A DNA stretch of 64,000 bases from Lacrimispora sp. BS-2 (GTDB taxonomy: Bacteria > Bacillota > Clostridia > Lachnospirales > Lachnospiraceae). Within the stretch, counting starts at the first letter, position 1. Every line of letters begins with the position of its first letter. Positions 8,889 to 16,801 of the stretch are shown one piece after another. A program made the translations under genes and the position numbers. The stretch lies in NCBI RefSeq assembly GCF_040207125.1, contig NZ_CP157940.1, forward strand, positions 310,001-374,000, in the 5' to 3' direction. Below the pieces are notes generated by a model that saw only the letters and a program-made list of their open reading frames with translations, did not search any database and was not told where the DNA came from.

Positions 8889-9722
8889 ATGAAGAAAAGT
8901 AGTGCATTTATAATGGTCGTGCCAGGGCTTGTGATTCTGGCAGTGTGTCTGTTTCTTCCGCTTTTAAGGGTATTGATCCCGTCTTTTCACACCGGAGATT
9001 ATCCTTTCAGCGCCTATGTGGAATTTTTCCGGGATGAGTATTATCTTAAGATTTTCATGAGGACGGTTAAGGTTGCCTTCATCACTACGGCTGTCTGTAT
9101 GGCAGCAGGAGTTCCAACTGCGTATTTTATCAGCCGGTGCAGGAAAAAATGGAGAGGGATTCTTCTGTCTGTCTCAATTTTTCCTCTGATGACCAATTCT
9201 GTCATCAGAAGCTTTGCCTGGATCAATATTTTAGGCAGCAACGGCATCATCAACCGGTTCCTTTTGGCAGCCGGCTTTTTGGAAAAACCTGCCAAGCTGT
9301 TATACACGGACTTCTCCATCATCATCGGCTCGGTTTACTTATTTCTTCCCCTGATGATCGTTACGGTGGCCGGTGTTATGGAAAACATTGATAATGACAT
9401 GATGGAAGCAGCCCTCAGTCTGGGAGCGGACCGGTTCAAGGCTTTTATGAAGGTGATTTTCCCCATGAGCCTTCCCGGGATCATTGTAGGAGGTATCCTG
9501 GTGTTTACCGGGACTTTGACGGCTTATACCACGCCTCAGCTTTTAGGAGGCAATAAACATATGGTCCTTGCCACATTCATCTACCAGAGAGCCATGAGCG
9601 TGGGAGACTGGAATGGGGCCGCGGTCATTTCCCTGATCATGATCGTCTCTACTCTGGTTGTTATAAAGGGACTGAATGCCCTGTCGGCCAGACTGGACAG
9701 AAGAGGAGGAAGCCATGCGTAA
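8889..9722 (+). CDS. ABC transporter permease, PotB-like (spermidine/putrescine type)
   Basis: Inner-membrane permease of 277 residues with six predicted membrane segments. The cytoplasmic EAA loop reads EAALSLGADRFKAFMKVIFP, the segment that contacts the ATPase. The family belongs to the PotB/CysU-like permeases of polyamine, ferric or molybdate-type importers. ATG 8889 follows GGGGAGG with 5 nt spacing; an upstream in-frame ATG (8847) lacks one. The end overlaps the second permease by 8 bp, showing tight coupling. Substrate is better judged from the amidohydrolases in the same operon than from the permease itself. Confidence 0.9.
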   Translation: MKKSSAFIMVVPGLVILAVCLFLPLLRVLIPSFHTGDYPFSAYVEFFRDEYYLKIFMRTVKVAFITTAVCMAAGVPTAYFISRCRKKWRGILLSVSIFPLMTNSVIRSFAWINILGSNGIINRFLLAAGFLEKPAKLLYTDFSIIIGSVYLFLPLMIVTVAGVMENIDNDMMEAALSLGADRFKAFMKVIFPMSLPGIIVGGILVFTGTLTAYTTPQLLGGNKHMVLATFIYQRAMSVGDWNGAAVISLIMIVSTLVVIKGLNALSARLDRRGGSHA

Positions 9723-10497
9723 AAATAAAATGCTTACGGTTTTTGCAGTGCTGGTATTTATGTTTTTGATCCTGCCCCTTGTGATCATTACTGTGACTGC
9801 TTTTGGAGAGGGCAGTGCCATCACCTTTCCTATTGAATCTTTTTCATTCCGTTGGTTTATCAATGTGTTTAAACTAAAATCCTTCCGGGTTTCCTTTTTG
9901 ACCAGCTTAGAAATTGCCCTCCTTGCCACCGTAGCCGCTCTTATTGCAGGAATTCCGGCTGCCTATGCCTTGGCAAGGTCCGGTATGAAGGGAAAGGGGA
10001 TCTTAAAATCCATATTCCTTTCACCGACCATTGTGCCTGGAATCGTAATCGGCTTTGTTCTTTATCAGTTTCTGGTGCTGACCTTAAGGGTTCCGGTCTT
10101 TGCAGGACTTTTGGCAGGACATTTCATGGTGACTCTGCCCTATGTGATCCGGGTAGTGGGCTCCAGCTTAGACCAGTTTGATTTTTCAGTGGAAGAGGCG
10201 GCCTGGAGTCTGGGCTGCACAAAAACGGGAGCATTTTTCCGGGTGGTGCTGCCTAACATTACATCGGGAATCTCGGCGGCTTTTATGCTGGCATTTATTA
10301 ACTCCTTTAATAACATTCCGGTTTCCATGTTTCTCTCAGGTCCCGGGGTATCCACATTCCCTGCGACCCTCATGAATTACATTGAATATAATTATGACCC
10401 TACCGTGTCTGCGGTTTCCGTGCTTTTGATGGCCATAACGGTCCTTATCATGGTAATTGTTGACAGGACCCTGGGAATTGCCGCTTTGGCGAAATAG
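9715..10497 (+). CDS. ABC transporter permease, PotC-like
   Basis: Second permease subunit, 260 residues, six membrane segments and an EAA loop (EEAAWSLGCTKTGAFFRVVLP). Its ATG lies inside the end of the first permease gene, behind AGAGGAGGA. Together the two form the transmembrane channel of the importer. The ATPase gene begins 11 bp after its stop, so the operon order is permease, permease, ATPase, binding protein. Confidence 0.9.
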   Translation: MRKNKMLTVFAVLVFMFLILPLVIITVTAFGEGSAITFPIESFSFRWFINVFKLKSFRVSFLTSLEIALLATVAALIAGIPAAYALARSGMKGKGILKSIFLSPTIVPGIVIGFVLYQFLVLTLRVPVFAGLLAGHFMVTLPYVIRVVGSSLDQFDFSVEEAAWSLGCTKTGAFFRVVLPNITSGISAAFMLAFINSFNNIPVSMFLSGPGVSTFPATLMNYIEYNYDPTVSAVSVLLMAITVLIMVIVDRTLGIAALAK

Positions 10498-10508
10498 GAG
10501 GAAAAACC

Positions 10509-11543
10509 ATGGCATATATGAAACTGCAGGATATTGATGTCTGTTATGATAAGAAGAAACAGATTTTAAAAGGACTTAACCTGGAGGTACAGGAAGGGGA
10601 ACTGGTCTCTCTTTTAGGACCAAGCGGCTGCGGAAAGACCACGACTCTTCGGGTAGTGGCCGGGTTTATCGAGCCTCAGAACGGAGTTTTCTCTTTGGAT
10701 GGGTCGGACCTTACAAAGGTTCCGGTACATAAGAGAAATTTTGGGATCGTATTTCAAAGCTATGCCCTGTTTCCCCATTTGAGCGTTTATGACAATGTGG
10801 CCTTTGGACTTAAAATGAGAAAGCTTGACAAGGCGGAAATTGATAAAAAGGTGGATCAGATCCTTGAGGTCTGCGGCCTTACGGAATTTAGCGGACGGTT
10901 TCCCCAGCAGATGTCCGGCGGCCAGAGACAAAGAGTGGCCCTTGCCAGGGCGCTGGTGATCGAGCCAAAGCTTCTTCTCCTTGATGAGCCTTTAAGCAAC
11001 CTGGATGCAAAGCTGCGCATCAATATGCGGATGGAGATCAAGAGGATCCAGAAAAAGCTGGGCATTACCACCTTGTTCGTCACCCATGACCAGGAAGAGT
11101 GTTTCTCCATATCGGATAAGGTAGCGGTCATGAACCAGGGCGTCATCGAACAGTTTGACACACCGGAAAACATTTATCACAGGCCCAACACGGAATTTGT
11201 TGCCAGATTTATTGGTTTTGAAAATTTTCTTCCTTTGAAGAGGCAGGGGGATGTATATAAAACCCAGGCCGGCGCAGTATTTAATGTAGAAACCCAACCA
11301 AGGGAAGGTGCCTGCATGGGCACCATACGGCCGGAGGATATCCGGGTGGCAGATGAGGGGCAGGATAACAACATCCTGGAAGGCACTGTAGGTGTCCGGA
11401 CATTTCTTGGAAAAGGCTATCAGTATGAGGTCCTTACGGCAGCAGGGAAGTTTCTGGTAAACAGGCCGGCAGAAGAAACTTATGAAGAGGGCAGCAGGAT
11501 CCGTCTTTATTTGCCGGAGTCAAAACTGATCCTTGTATCTTAA
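10509..11543 (+). CDS. ABC transporter ATP-binding protein, PotA-like
   Basis: A 344-residue ATPase with Walker A GPSGCGKTT (residues ~37-45), signature MSGGQRQRVALARAL, Walker B LLLLDEP and switch histidine FVTHD. A C-terminal TOBE-type regulatory extension (from about residue 235, GTIRPEDIRV) is of the PotA/FbpC class. ATG is preceded by AGGAGGAAAA. It energises the importer formed by the two permeases just upstream. Confidence 0.92.
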   Translation: MAYMKLQDIDVCYDKKKQILKGLNLEVQEGELVSLLGPSGCGKTTTLRVVAGFIEPQNGVFSLDGSDLTKVPVHKRNFGIVFQSYALFPHLSVYDNVAFGLKMRKLDKAEIDKKVDQILEVCGLTEFSGRFPQQMSGGQRQRVALARALVIEPKLLLLDEPLSNLDAKLRINMRMEIKRIQKKLGITTLFVTHDQEECFSISDKVAVMNQGVIEQFDTPENIYHRPNTEFVARFIGFENFLPLKRQGDVYKTQAGAVFNVETQPREGACMGTIRPEDIRVADEGQDNNILEGTVGVRTFLGKGYQYEVLTAAGKFLVNRPAEETYEEGSRIRLYLPESKLILVS

Positions 11544-11616
11544 TAGTCATGATTTAAGCTTTAAGGTAACAACGGCTGATAAAGCCGTGGAATTATGATA
11601 AGAGAGGATGAAGATT

Positions 11617-12687
11617 ATGAAGAAAGTATTGGCATTATCCCTGTGTGCAGCCATTGCATTGACAGGCTGCGGCGGTGCCGGATCTGCAGGAACAACAGCG
11701 GCAGACGAGAAAAAGAACGGCACAGAAGTAAAGAAACTGGTATTATCCACTTACGGCTTAAGCGAGGACATTTCGGAAGAAGAGGTGTACAAGCCTTTTG
11801 AGGACCAGTACAACTGCAAGATCGTAACAGAGACAGGAAGCACCAATGAGCGTTACACAAAGCTTTCCGCCAACGCCGAAAGCACCATTGATGTGATCGA
11901 ACTGTCACAGGCTATGACCGCAAAGGGAATTGAAGAGGGCTTATTTGAGCCTCTGGATTTAAGCAAGATCGAAAACAGCCAGTATTTGATCAAAGCGGCA
12001 AAGACCATGGCTGACGCGGGACAGGGCGCTGCCTATACCATTAACAGCATCGGCATCATGTATGATCCGGAAGCAGTAGGATTTGAGATCAAGAGCTTTG
12101 ATGATTTATGGAAAGCGGAACTGGAAGGAAGCGTTGCCATTCCGGATATTACTACTACCTTTGGTCCTGCCATGGTTTATATGGCAAGCGATTACAAGGG
12201 CGTTGATGTGACCAGTGACAAGGGAGCGGCTGCTTTTGAGGCATTGGAAGAATTAAAGCCAAACCTTGTAAAAACTTATGCAAAGTCTTCTGACTTAATC
12301 AACATGTTCACTTCCGGGGAAATCAAGGCTGCTATTGTAGGTGACTTCGGTGTTCCTACCATCAAGGAAGCAAGCCCGGATCTGGTGTATGTGACTCCTG
12401 ATGTGACCTATGCAAACTTTAACACCATCAGCATTACCAAGAACTGCAAGGACAAAGAGCTGGCTTACGCATACATCAATTACCGCTTAAGCAAGGAACT
12501 GCAGAGCAAAACCACAAAGGCATTAAACGAAGCGCCCACCAACAACCAGGTGGAGGTATCAGAAGAAGATTCTGCAAACATGACTTATGGAGAAGCTGCA
12601 GAAAGTGCAAAGGTTCTGGATTATTCCTTTGTCAATCCCATCTTAAGCGACTGGATTGATCAGTGGAACCGGATCATCAATAATTAA
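11617..12687 (+). CDS. ABC transporter substrate-binding lipoprotein, PotD-like
   Basis: A 356-residue extracellular solute-binding lipoprotein: signal MKKVLALSLCAAIALTGCGG with lipobox LTGC, then the two-lobed fold of the PotD/SBP_bac_8 group. ATG 11617 is chosen because GAGAGG sits 9 nt upstream; ATG 11608 abuts the ribosome site. A small hairpin ACGGCT/AGCCGT (11572-11588) in the 70-bp gap before the gene could stabilise or adjust its message. The polyamine-binding acidic residues cannot be confirmed by eye. Since the next two genes encode purine- or pyrimidine-type deaminases, the ligand may be an amino-substituted heterocycle rather than a polyamine (inference). Confidence 0.87.
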   Translation: MKKVLALSLCAAIALTGCGGAGSAGTTAADEKKNGTEVKKLVLSTYGLSEDISEEEVYKPFEDQYNCKIVTETGSTNERYTKLSANAESTIDVIELSQAMTAKGIEEGLFEPLDLSKIENSQYLIKAAKTMADAGQGAAYTINSIGIMYDPEAVGFEIKSFDDLWKAELEGSVAIPDITTTFGPAMVYMASDYKGVDVTSDKGAAAFEALEELKPNLVKTYAKSSDLINMFTSGEIKAAIVGDFGVPTIKEASPDLVYVTPDVTYANFNTISITKNCKDKELAYAYINYRLSKELQSKTTKALNEAPTNNQVEVSEEDSANMTYGEAAESAKVLDYSFVNPILSDWIDQWNRIINN

Positions 12688-12700
12688 GGACAGAGAGAAC

Positions 12701-14398
12701 ATGAAGGTTGACTTGCTTATTAAAAACGGATGGGTCTACCGGACATACAGGCAATGTTTTGAAAAAATGGACATTGCGGTTGCAGGGGAAAGGTTTTACG
12801 ACATTTCCCCTGCTCTGTTATATGAGGCAGAATGTGTGGTGGATGCTACAGGAAAATACATGATACCGGGGCTGATCGATATTCACATGCATATCGAAAG
12901 CTCCATGACATATCCGGAAGAGTTTTCCAGAGTGGTCCTGCCCTGGGGAGTCACCTGTGTGGTGGCTGATCCACATGAGATCGCCAATGTATTTGGGCTG
13001 GAAGGAATCAAAAGCTTTATGGAGCAGGAAACCGAGCTGGATATTTACTATGGGATCCCATCCAGTGTTCCTTCCACCGGAAGCAGCCTGGAAACCTCGG
13101 GTGGACAAATCGGGGAAGAGGAAGTCCGGGAGCTTTTAAAGGATGGGAAAGTCATCTGCCTTGGAGAGGTGATGAATGATTTGGATCTGGTTTCCGGGGA
13201 AGATACCCTGATCAAACGCATTGTCAGGCTGTGCCAGGATGGGAACCGCAGGCTAAAGATCGAAGGGCATTGCCCCGCCCTGTCAGGAGAAGCGCTGGCG
13301 GGCTTTATCCGGGGCGGCGTGGATGCGGACCATACTCAGCAGACGCCGGAGTCGGTTCTGGAAAAGACGGACATGGGCATGTTTTTGGAACTGCAGGCAA
13401 AATCTCTGACATCTGATGTTGTGGAAACGGTGGTATCCCATGGTCTTTATGAAAATGTGGCTCTTGTAACAGATGATACCATGCCGGATCATTTGGCAAA
13501 GGGCCATTTGAACCAGATCCTTAAATTGGCTGTGGAACGGGGAATGCCGGCAGAAAAGGCCATTTACTGCGGGACTCTTACGCCTGCAAGGAGAATGGGC
13601 CTTGATGACAGGGGGATGATTGCGCCTGGGAAGCTTGCGGATTTCATTGTCCTTGATGATCTGGTAAGTTTTTGCCCTTCTGCGGTTTATAAGAACGGAA
13701 AACAGCATAAAAAAGGCCCTGATTCTCCAAAAGCAGTTTTCCCGGACCATTTTTACCAGTCCGTAAAATGCCGCCTGGCTCTTGCATCCGATTTTAAACT
13801 GAACCGGTGTGAGATAGGGGAGGGAACAGCAGTTGTAAATGTCATGGAGATTCAGGACTTTGGAACAAGGGTCAGGCATGTGAAAAGAGAAATTCCCGTC
13901 CGGAACCGCTGCATATGCTGGCAAGAGGCAGGACTTTGCCTGGCAATGGTATTTGAACGCTACGGAAAGACAGGAGAAGTGTCCTATGGGCTTGTGGAAC
14001 ATGCCTTTCAGTCTCCAGGAGCGGTGGCAACTACCTGGAGCCATGACAGCCATAATCTGCTGGTGCTTGGTAATTCGGTGGAGGATATGGTGCTTGCCCA
14101 GAACCGGGTGGTCCATATGCAGGGCGGCTATGTAACGGTCCGGGGCGGTAAAATTACTGCTTCTGCAGCCCTTCCCGTAGGAGGTATCCTCTCTGACGGA
14201 AGCCTTTTAAAGCTTTCGGAGGAACTGGCTGAGGTGAGGGAGGAAATCGAGGCCATGGGGTATGAGAACAGCAATGTCATCATGTCTATTTCCACCCTGA
14301 CCCTTCTGGTCTCACCGGAATTAAAGATAAGCGACAAAGGTCTGTTTGATGTAAAAACAAAGCAGAAGGTTCCGCTGGTGGAAAGATATGAGTCTTAA
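12701..14398 (+). CDS. Adenine deaminase family amidohydrolase (possible altered specificity)
   Basis: A 565-residue enzyme of the Ade family, which converts adenine to hypoxanthine and ammonia with a di-metal centre. It shows the metal-binding PGLIDIHMHIESSM motif (residues ~55-68), ADPHEIANVFG, EGHCPALSG, LVTDDTMP and the family C-terminal domain with SPGAVATTWSHDSHNLLV. In canonical adenine deaminases the SDHE segment places a glutamate next to the histidine; here it reads ADHTQQT, and the IREGS segment is replaced by LELQAKS. So the fold is sure and the exact substrate is not. The gene starts 13 bp after the binding protein gene, so the importer probably supplies its substrate. Confidence 0.82.
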   Translation: MKVDLLIKNGWVYRTYRQCFEKMDIAVAGERFYDISPALLYEAECVVDATGKYMIPGLIDIHMHIESSMTYPEEFSRVVLPWGVTCVVADPHEIANVFGLEGIKSFMEQETELDIYYGIPSSVPSTGSSLETSGGQIGEEEVRELLKDGKVICLGEVMNDLDLVSGEDTLIKRIVRLCQDGNRRLKIEGHCPALSGEALAGFIRGGVDADHTQQTPESVLEKTDMGMFLELQAKSLTSDVVETVVSHGLYENVALVTDDTMPDHLAKGHLNQILKLAVERGMPAEKAIYCGTLTPARRMGLDDRGMIAPGKLADFIVLDDLVSFCPSAVYKNGKQHKKGPDSPKAVFPDHFYQSVKCRLALASDFKLNRCEIGEGTAVVNVMEIQDFGTRVRHVKREIPVRNRCICWQEAGLCLAMVFERYGKTGEVSYGLVEHAFQSPGAVATTWSHDSHNLLVLGNSVEDMVLAQNRVVHMQGGYVTVRGGKITASAALPVGGILSDGSLLKLSEELAEVREEIEAMGYENSNVIMSISTLTLLVSPELKISDKGLFDVKTKQKVPLVERYES

Positions 14399-14416
14399 AA
14401 AGGAAATATCCTGGGA

Positions 14417-14510
14417 GTATCCCTTTATGTCCAAAGGCCATGGGCAGTAACAAGGAAACACCCGCCGGGTATCCCTTTATGTCCAAAGGGCATGGACAGT
14501 AACAAGGAAA
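14417..14510 (+). repeat. Tandem repeat, two copies with 52-bp period
   Basis: The segment beginning GTATCCCTTTATGTCCAAAGG and ending CAGTAACAAGGAAA occurs at 14417-14458 and again at 14469-14510 with two substitutions. Each copy can form a CCCTTT/AAAGG(G/C) hairpin. It separates the two amidohydrolase genes and the last copy supplies the AAGG ribosome site of the second. Confidence 0.75.
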
Positions 14511-14522
14511 AGGTTGATAAGT

Positions 14523-15860
14523 GTGAAAACGATAATTATAAATGTAACTGTAGTAACAATGAATGAACAGCGGAAAATCCACCATCCCGGTTTTGTGATG
14601 TTTCAAAATGATATCATCACAGCGGTAGGAGATATGAAAGATTTACCGGAAGAGGCCGGAATTCCGGATGCATTAACGGTAGACGGAAAAAACGGCATCC
14701 TGATGCCGGGAATGGTGAATCTCCATACCCATATGGGAATGATTCCCTTCCGCGGGCTTGGGGATGACTGCAAGGACCGGCTCCGGGTATTTTTGCTTCC
14801 AATGGAACAGAAGGCTATGGATGAGGAGCTTGTTTACTTATCTTCCCGCTATGCAGCAGGAGAGATGCTCCTTGGCGGTGTGACCACGGCTCTTGATATG
14901 TATTACTTTGAGGAAGAAGCTGCAAAGGCCATGGATGAGATGGGAATGAGGGGGATTGCAGGGCAGACAGTGATGGAAGAAGGGGCCTGCGATTTTGATG
15001 ATCCCTATAAGGCATTGGCCTATGGAGAAGAATTGATAAAAAAATATCAGTCCCATCCCAGAATATCAGCCTGCATTGCCCCTCATGGAACCAGCACCTG
15101 TGGGGAAAAGCTGCTTTTGGAAGCTTACCGCCTGGATTGGTCCTTCAAGGTTCCTTTTACTCTCCATACGGCGGAGATGGATTATGAAATGGATTATTTC
15201 CGGAAGGAATACGCCATGTCTCCGGTTCAGTATTTAGACAGCATTGGGGTATTGGGAAAAGAAACCCTGGCAGCCCACTGCATCCATATGAAGGAAGAGG
15301 ATCTTCTGCTTTTAAAGGAACGGGGAGCAAGGGTGGCTCACTGCATTGGCTCCAATGCAAAGGCGGCAAAGGGAGTGGCACCGGTAAGCGCCATGCTTCA
15401 CCTGGGAATTCCCGTAGGCCTTGGAACGGATGGCCCTGCCAGCGGAAACACCCTGGATATTTTTACACAAATGAAGCTCTGCGCCGATTTTCATAAAAAT
15501 GAGACCAGAGACCGGAGTGCATTTCCGGCGGAAACCATTGTGTCAATGGCTACGGATCTGGGAGTAAAGGCCCTGGGGCTATATGATATTACAGGCTCCT
15601 TAGAACCGGGAAAGCAGGCGGATCTGGTTTTAGTTGAAACCTGTTCCGCCAACATGTTTCCTGTTTACAATCCCTATTCTGCCCTTGTTTACAGCGCCAA
15701 TTCTTCCAATGTGGAGACAGTATACGTGGCCGGGGAATGTGTGGTAAAGGAGAAGAAACTTGTAAAGGCAGATATGGCAGAAATCAGGAAAATGCTATTA
15801 AAAAAGATGAAAATAACGGATTTTGGAATTTATATGGAAAAAATGGGAAATATTTATTGA
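14523..15860 (+). CDS. TrzA/MtaD/SsnA-type amidohydrolase (aminohydrolase)
   Basis: A ~445-residue amidohydrolase of the cytosine/guanine/S-adenosylhomocysteine deaminase group. Metal ligands are seen in MPGMVNLHTHMGM, FTLHTAE, AAHCIHM and LGTDGPASGNTLD; the C-terminal GSLEPGKQADLVLV is the usual beta-sandwich return. Start: GTG 14523 lies 9 nt after AAAAGG and gives MKTIIINVTVVTMNEQ, more natural than TTG 14514. It is last in the operon with the ABC importer and the adenine-deaminase-like enzyme. Hydrolytic removal of an amino group from an N-heterocycle is expected; the substrate is not determinable here. Confidence 0.85.
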   Translation: MKTIIINVTVVTMNEQRKIHHPGFVMFQNDIITAVGDMKDLPEEAGIPDALTVDGKNGILMPGMVNLHTHMGMIPFRGLGDDCKDRLRVFLLPMEQKAMDEELVYLSSRYAAGEMLLGGVTTALDMYYFEEEAAKAMDEMGMRGIAGQTVMEEGACDFDDPYKALAYGEELIKKYQSHPRISACIAPHGTSTCGEKLLLEAYRLDWSFKVPFTLHTAEMDYEMDYFRKEYAMSPVQYLDSIGVLGKETLAAHCIHMKEEDLLLLKERGARVAHCIGSNAKAAKGVAPVSAMLHLGIPVGLGTDGPASGNTLDIFTQMKLCADFHKNETRDRSAFPAETIVSMATDLGVKALGLYDITGSLEPGKQADLVLVETCSANMFPVYNPYSALVYSANSSNVETVYVAGECVVKEKKLVKADMAEIRKMLLKKMKITDFGIYMEKMGNIY

Positions 15861-16174
15861 GTAAGGATATGCAGGATGATTATAATATAGTTATCTGAAC
15901 TTGCAACACAAGTTTAGATAAAAGGGCTGTTTTTAGCCCGTTCATCCGATTGTGAAAACATCTTTTGGTTTTCATAATATATCTATCTGAAGTATATAAT
16001 TTACAGAGGTTTTAATTACGATTCACCGGTTGTTATTTATTAGAAATAATTGACAACCATATTTCCCTGTGGTAAACTGTATCAGTACAAATACGCGCCG
16101 ATACTTGGTATTCCGGATACTCCAACCAATACTTGGTATGAGGTGAGACTTTAAGACTAAAGGAGGAAATCAAC
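15861..16174. other. Intergenic region before rpsO: weak hairpin, rpsO promoter and leader
   Basis: The left part has a small GGGCT/AGCCC hairpin (15924-15939) without a real T-run, a poor terminator. The right part holds the rpsO promoter and its leader, which contains the direct repeat ATACTTGGTAT at 16101-16111 and 16129-16139. Ribosomal protein S15 commonly represses its own translation through a leader structure; the repeat could be part of one, but I cannot fold it reliably. Confidence 0.55.
16050..16078 (+). promoter_or_regulatory. Sigma-A promoter of rpsO
   Basis: TTGACA (16050-16055), 17-bp spacer, TAAACT (16073-16078). Predicted transcript start near 16085, leaving a ~90-nt leader. 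Confidence 0.8.
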
Positions 16175-16441
16175 ATGATTTCAAAGGAAAAGAAAGCAGC
16201 TATCATCGCTGAATATGGCAGAAAAGCTGGAGACACAGGTTCACCAGAAGTACAGATCGCAATTCTGACAGAAAGAATCACAGAATTAACTGATCATCTT
16301 CAGAAGAACCCAAAAGATCATCATTCCAGAAGAGGACTTCTGATGATGGTTGGACAGAGAAGAGGTCTTCTTGATTACTTAAAGAAGACAGACCTGGAAG
16401 GCTATCGTTCATTGATCGAGAAGTTAGGAATCAGAAAATAA
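16175..16441 (+). CDS. rpsO: Small ribosomal subunit protein uS15
   Basis: An 88-residue, full-length S15, which binds the central domain of 16S rRNA early in 30S assembly. The family motifs [33 protein letters not shown] and [11 protein letters not shown] are intact. It has a perfect AAAGGAGG ribosome site. As in many bacteria it is followed by pnp, here 360 bp downstream across an unusual structured spacer. Confidence 0.98.
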   Translation: MISKEKKAAIIAEYGRKAGDTGSPEVQIAILTERITELTDHLQKNPKDHHSRRGLLMMVGQRRGLLDYLKKTDLEGYRSLIEKLGIRK

Positions 16442-16451
16442 TAAACCATTT

Positions 16452-16474
16452 AGGGTGGAGGACTTCTCCACCCT
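16452..16474 (+). terminator. Hairpin after rpsO, weak or partial terminator
   Basis: A perfect 9-bp stem AGGGTGGAG (16452-16460) / CTCCACCCT (16466-16474) follows the rpsO stop, but only a broken T-run (ATCTGTCTATT) comes after. It may allow partial read-through into pnp or protect the 3' end of rpsO mRNA. Confidence 0.5.
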
Positions 16475-16520
16475 ATCTGTCTATTAAGAAAAGAATATTA
16501 AAAGTAGAAGCATTCCCCGA

Positions 16521-16756
16521 GACCGCTGATGTGCGCGTAATAAGCAGAGCCAGGAGGCGGGAGGGGTAGAAGGATATGCAAGCATATCCTTCTACCCCTC
16601 CAGTCTCTTGGCGAGCAACCGCGAATGAGGGACCAAAGGTCCCGAATTTGCGGCTGCGCATTCTGCCAAAGGCAGAATCTGCTTATGCCCCCCAGCGGGC
16701 AGCATAAGCAAACTTAAAACGCATTTCTTGCGCGCAGATCAGTAGTTTCGGCGTCT
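16521..16756 (+). ncRNA. Large structured element between rpsO and pnp (leader RNA or dispersed structured repeat)
   Basis: Four consecutive hairpins fill the spacer: a 19-bp perfect stem (16561-16579/16582-16600), GGGACC/GGTCCC inside a longer CCGC/GCGG stem (16619-16653), ATTCTGCC/GGCAGAAT (16660-16678), and TGCTTATGC/GCATAAGCA (16680-16710). Outer arms CTGATGTGCGCG (16526-16537) and CGCGCAGATCAG (16731-16742) pair at 11 of 12 positions and would close the whole. TCTGCTTAT (16678-16686) can alternatively pair with ATAAGCAGA (16540-16548). In Enterobacteria the pnp leader carries an RNase III-cut hairpin used for PNPase autocontrol; the long stem here could serve similarly, but a mobile or dispersed intergenic repeat is equally possible. 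Confidence 0.6.
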
Positions 16757-16801
16757 TCTACTGTTAATATAAATATTAATCCAGTAAAAGGAGATACCAG
16801 T

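Noticed and set aside
13283..14116. 277-codon minus-strand ORF opposite the adenine-deaminase-like gene
   Set aside because: No ribosome site, unnatural composition and complete overlap with a well-supported conserved gene.
15924..15939. GGGCT/AGCCC hairpin after the amidohydrolase as a terminator
   Set aside because: Only five base pairs and no following T-run.
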